This document shows, piece after piece, positions 61,752-64,000 of a stretch of DNA of 64,000 nucleotides; position 1 is the first letter of the stretch; each line of letters starts with the position of its first letter. Location: assembly GCF_000517445.1 (NCBI RefSeq), contig NZ_CP006965.1, positions 1,030,681 to 1,094,680 of the forward strand. Reading direction: 5' to 3'. The position numbers were made by a program, and so were the translations under genes. This stretch comes from Thermococcus paralvinellae. Lineage in GTDB: Archaea; Methanobacteriota_B; Thermococci; Thermococcales; Thermococcaceae. Below the pieces are notes generated by a model. It worked only from the letters and a program-made list of their open reading frames with translations. It searched no databases and was not told where the DNA came from.

Positions 61752-62678
61752 ATGATAAAAAACAAGCTCATTGTGGTAACTGGTGGAGCCGGCTTCATAG
61801 GCTCACACATTGCCGAAGAGCTCAGCAAAGATAATGATGTTATTGTTATTGACAACCTTTATTCGGGAAAAGTTGAGAATGTGCCAGAAAACGTAAAATT
61901 CATCCAAGCCGATATCAGGGACTATGAGAGCATAGCTGAGATTATGAGTCAAGCTGATTATGTCTTTCATGAGGCAGCACTTGTGAGTGTTGTCGAAAGC
62001 ATAGAAAGGCCAATTTTAACCGAAGAAATTAATGTTTTGGGAACGCTAAATATCCTGAAAGCTTTAAGCGAAGGGCATGGTAAGCTTATCTTTGCCTCAT
62101 CTGCCGCTGTATACGGTGACAATCAAAATCTGCCTCTGAAAGAGGATGATAAGCCCAGACCTCTGTCGCCCTATGGGGTTACAAAAGTCTCTGGAGAATA
62201 CTACTGCAGAGTTTTTTACGAACTTTATGGAGTCCCAACAGTAGCTTTGAGGTATTTCAACGTCTTTGGTGAAAGACAAGGATACAACCAGTATGCTGGA
62301 GTTATAAGCATCTTTATCAACCGTGCTTTGAAAAATGAGCCGCTGATAATTTTTGGAGATGGGAAACAGACGAGAGACTTCATTTATGTTAAAGATGTTG
62401 TTAAAGCAAACATCTTAGTTGCGGAGAAGGAGAGAGCAAACGGAGAAGTGTTCAATGTTGCTCGTGGTGAGAGAACGACAATCCTTGAGCTGGCTATGAA
62501 GATCATTGATGCAACAAATTCCTTAAGCTCAATAATCTTTGATAAACCAAGACCCGGCGATATAAAACACAGCCAAGCTGATATAAGTAAAATCAAGAAG
62601 CTTGGATTTAAACCAGAGTACTCTCTTGAGGAAGGACTTTTGAGAACGATTGAGTGGTACAGGAGGCAAAAAGCATGA
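61752..62678 (+). CDS. galE: NAD-dependent sugar epimerase/dehydratase (UDP-glucose 4-epimerase-like)
   Basis: A 308-residue extended SDR. VVTGGAGFIGSHIAEEL is the NAD loop, IFASSAAVYGDNQNLP and SPYGVTKVSGEYYCRVF give the catalytic Ser and YxxxK, and ALRYFNVFGERQGYNQYAG the sugar-binding region. It likely interconverts UDP-glucose and UDP-galactose or similar sugars for glycans. ATG 61752 follows AGGTG. It overlaps the next gene by four bases. Confidence 0.85.
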   Translation: MIKNKLIVVTGGAGFIGSHIAEELSKDNDVIVIDNLYSGKVENVPENVKFIQADIRDYESIAEIMSQADYVFHEAALVSVVESIERPILTEEINVLGTLNILKALSEGHGKLIFASSAAVYGDNQNLPLKEDDKPRPLSPYGVTKVSGEYYCRVFYELYGVPTVALRYFNVFGERQGYNQYAGVISIFINRALKNEPLIIFGDGKQTRDFIYVKDVVKANILVAEKERANGEVFNVARGERTTILELAMKIIDATNSLSSIIFDKPRPGDIKHSQADISKIKKLGFKPEYSLEEGLLRTIEWYRRQKA

Positions 62679-63448
62679 AAGTCTTGAGCATAACCCTAAG
62701 CTCCAAACTGTCGTCCTTTCTGAGGAGAAAGCTTGTTAAAGCCGTTGAAGAGTTCTCAAACAAAATTGAGGCTGAAGAAAATTTAATTATTCTGCCAAAG
62801 AAAGAAAAAGCCGAATTTGGAACATTCCTATGCTCAAGCAGCATAATAGCGGGGAAGCATATAGGGAGAACGTACTATGAAGGACTCATATTCTCCACAT
62901 CACGGAGATTTGAAAGAGAAGCAGAGATTACGGCAAAGGAACTGCTCCTTGAACCAAAAGAATACAGGGTGGAGGTTGACGTAAACGGAGCTGGAACCTT
63001 AAAATTGCCTGGCTTCAGATTGGAAAACGGCATTTTAATCCTCTACATACTACCCAAATACATTTTTGAATTCTCACAAGAGAATCTAACACTGGCAACT
63101 CAAGAAGATTATGCCCAGATAACATTTTCTCCGCTAGAATATGGATTTAGAGGGGAAGTTTCTCTGAGTCTGAATAAGGCGAAAGAAGTTAGAGTTCTTC
63201 TCAAGGGAAACAAAGCCGAGGAATTTCTGTTCTGGGATAATGAAAGCGGTTCATTCACCTATAACTTTATAGATGAACCGCTGGTAATTATCTCACATGA
63301 GAAGCTCATAACACCAAAAGAATTTGCCAGAAGTCTTGGAAAAGTCTCAATAATTAGCGGACACGGAGAATTTGGGATTGTAGGAGAAATGGTGCTGCCT
63401 CTAAAGAAAGAGGTAAGAGAAAGCATAAAGCTGGCGGTTACTTTTTAG
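62675..63448 (+). CDS. Hypothetical protein (257 aa) coupled to the epimerase
   Basis: ATG 62675 overlaps the epimerase stop (ATGA), implying coupled translation. The product is soluble, with an N-terminal helix ([20 protein letters not shown]) and alternating beta strands ([20 protein letters not shown] and [20 protein letters not shown]). It ends [14 protein letters not shown] do not recognise a family. The coupling suggests a sugar- or envelope-related job. The end overlaps the opposing prefoldin gene by 11 bases. Confidence 0.65.
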   Translation: MKVLSITLSSKLSSFLRRKLVKAVEEFSNKIEAEENLIILPKKEKAEFGTFLCSSSIIAGKHIGRTYYEGLIFSTSRRFEREAEITAKELLLEPKEYRVEVDVNGAGTLKLPGFRLENGILILYILPKYIFEFSQENLTLATQEDYAQITFSPLEYGFRGEVSLSLNKAKEVRVLLKGNKAEEFLFWDNESGSFTYNFIDEPLVIISHEKLITPKEFARSLGKVSIISGHGEFGIVGEMVLPLKKEVRESIKLAVTF

Positions 63449-63884
63449 GAACCTTGAATCCCATTGCTTGTTCTTGCTGTATCTTTTGAGCTTTCTGTGC
63501 CAAATCTTGGAGTTTTTGCTCAATCTGCTGTAATGCATCTTGAGTCTTCTTTATTGCATCTTCGTATTCCTTGATTCTCGCATCTAAGTAAGCAATTGCA
63601 TCTTCTAAGCTTTTCTCAATTGCGTACCCAGCTCCAATGCTGACAATTGCGTGCTTTTTGTCAACTATCATGCCCTTTAGAAATGAGCCTGCTCCAACTG
63701 GAACCAATATCTCAGGCTTTTCGTCTTCAACCTTTTTAAGCTCTTCAAGGGTTTCCTTTACTGCTCTAAACTCATTCATTCCAAGAGTTAAGAGCTCTAA
63801 ATTCTGAGCCAAAAGCTGAGCTTGAGCCTGTAAGAGCTGATACTCATAAGCCAACCTTTCAAGCTGCTCCTGATTCTGCGCCAT
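63438..63884 (-). CDS. pfdA: Prefoldin alpha subunit
   Basis: The 148-residue protein is two coiled-coil helices ([20 protein letters not shown] and [20 protein letters not shown]) around a beta-hairpin core ([20 protein letters not shown]). This is the archaeal alpha-prefoldin layout. It forms the jellyfish-shaped alpha2-beta4 chaperone that passes unfolded proteins to the thermosome. ATG 63884 follows GGTGGTG. It lies behind the ribosomal-protein gene that runs off the window. Confidence 0.94.
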   Translation of the reverse strand: MAQNQEQLERLAYEYQLLQAQAQLLAQNLELLTLGMNEFRAVKETLEELKKVEDEKPEILVPVGAGSFLKGMIVDKKHAIVSIGAGYAIEKSLEDAIAYLDARIKEYEDAIKKTQDALQQIEQKLQDLAQKAQKIQQEQAMGFKVPKK

Positions 63885-63964
63885 TTTCACCACCAAAGAA
63901 AAATTGAAGAGTTGCCTTTTAAGGGTTTGCATGATAAAGCTATACAAAAAAGAGGAACAGAAGT

Positions 63965-64000
63965 TAAGCAAGCTCTAGGCTAAGTCTCCTAACTACGGGA
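63965..64000 (-). CDS. Ribosomal protein L18a/LX-like, C-terminal end (partial)
   Basis: The last eleven codons of a minus-strand gene read [11 protein letters not shown] before a TAA stop. This resembles the C-terminus of archaeal L18Ae (LX), which precedes prefoldin alpha in Thermococcales genomes. The identification rests on these few residues and the gene order, so it is tentative. Confidence 0.5.

Noticed and set aside
1-64000. CRISPR arrays, insertion sequences, integrase or attachment sites
   Set aside because: No regularly spaced repeats, transposase or recombinase genes were seen; the only tRNA gene is intact and not flanked by a repeat of its 3' end.

Overview
The window comes from a hyperthermophilic euryarchaeon of the order Thermococcales (Thermococcus or a close relative; the genus is not resolved here). 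The evidence is an AT-rich genome with closely packed genes, GGAGGTGA-type ribosome binding sites and TATA/BRE promoters. It also carries archaeal lipid enzymes (G1P dehydrogenase and GGGP synthase), Hef, Nob1, AMP phosphorylase, the NfeD/slipin pair known from Pyrococcus, prefoldin, a GPN-loop GTPase, and an elongator tRNA-Met with an intron at position 37/38.

Layout. 1-6.6 kb: a metal/redox-looking cluster with a MinD ATPase carrying an inserted ferredoxin (cut by the window edge), a frameshifted radical SAM gene, a DUF134 HTH protein, and two NifX/dinitrogenase-cofactor-type proteins with Gly/Arg-rich tails. Two of its promoters carry GCATATGC-centred palindromes. 6.6-19 kb: Hef, a GC-rich structured RNA, DppA-type peptidase, GGGP synthase, AMP phosphorylase, slipin/NfeD, a HhH DNA glycosylase and a C/D box RNA. 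19-28 kb: GH38 alpha-mannosidase, Nob1, and a 5-oxoproline module (Lrp regulator, Na+ symporter with a small partner, pxpABC). 28-44 kb: lipid and phosphatase genes, tRNA-Met, scpA-smc, the methylmalonyl-CoA mutase accessory operon, PHP, Maf, a second C/D box RNA, the PIN-KH ATPase, MinD and GPN GTPase. 43-52 kb: a class II glutamine amidotransferase/asparagine synthetase, a secreted CWB2-like protein, a glycosyltransferase, Sua5, a broken winged-helix gene, a nucleotidyltransferase, a cyclase and SAH hydrolase. 52-62 kb: an accessory-looking stretch with a halocin-C8-like precursor gene interrupted by an in-frame amber codon, two membrane genes behind it, a secreted caspase-like protease, a hydrolase, a putative zinc peptidase, purA and two tandem secreted DUF4932-type putative metallopeptidases. 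62-64 kb: a sugar epimerase, an unknown gene, prefoldin alpha and the end of an L18a/LX-like ribosomal gene.

How parts work together. The C/D box RNA at 18946-19002 has a D guide complementary to the anticodon and intron edge of the tRNA-Met precursor at 30914-31021. The N+5 rule places the modification exactly on C34, so the window holds both guide and target. The Lrp-type regulator, symporter and pxpABC form one uptake-and-hydrolysis route for 5-oxoproline. The mutase small subunit, MeaB and epimerase form one propionyl/methylmalonyl-CoA unit.

Several genes have broken frames: the radical SAM gene, two N-terminal membrane anchors, a winged-helix gene, and the amber codon in the bacteriocin-like precursor. 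I cannot tell from the sequence alone whether these are sequencing errors or real mutations; most of the frameshifts are single-base differences in or near short homopolymers.
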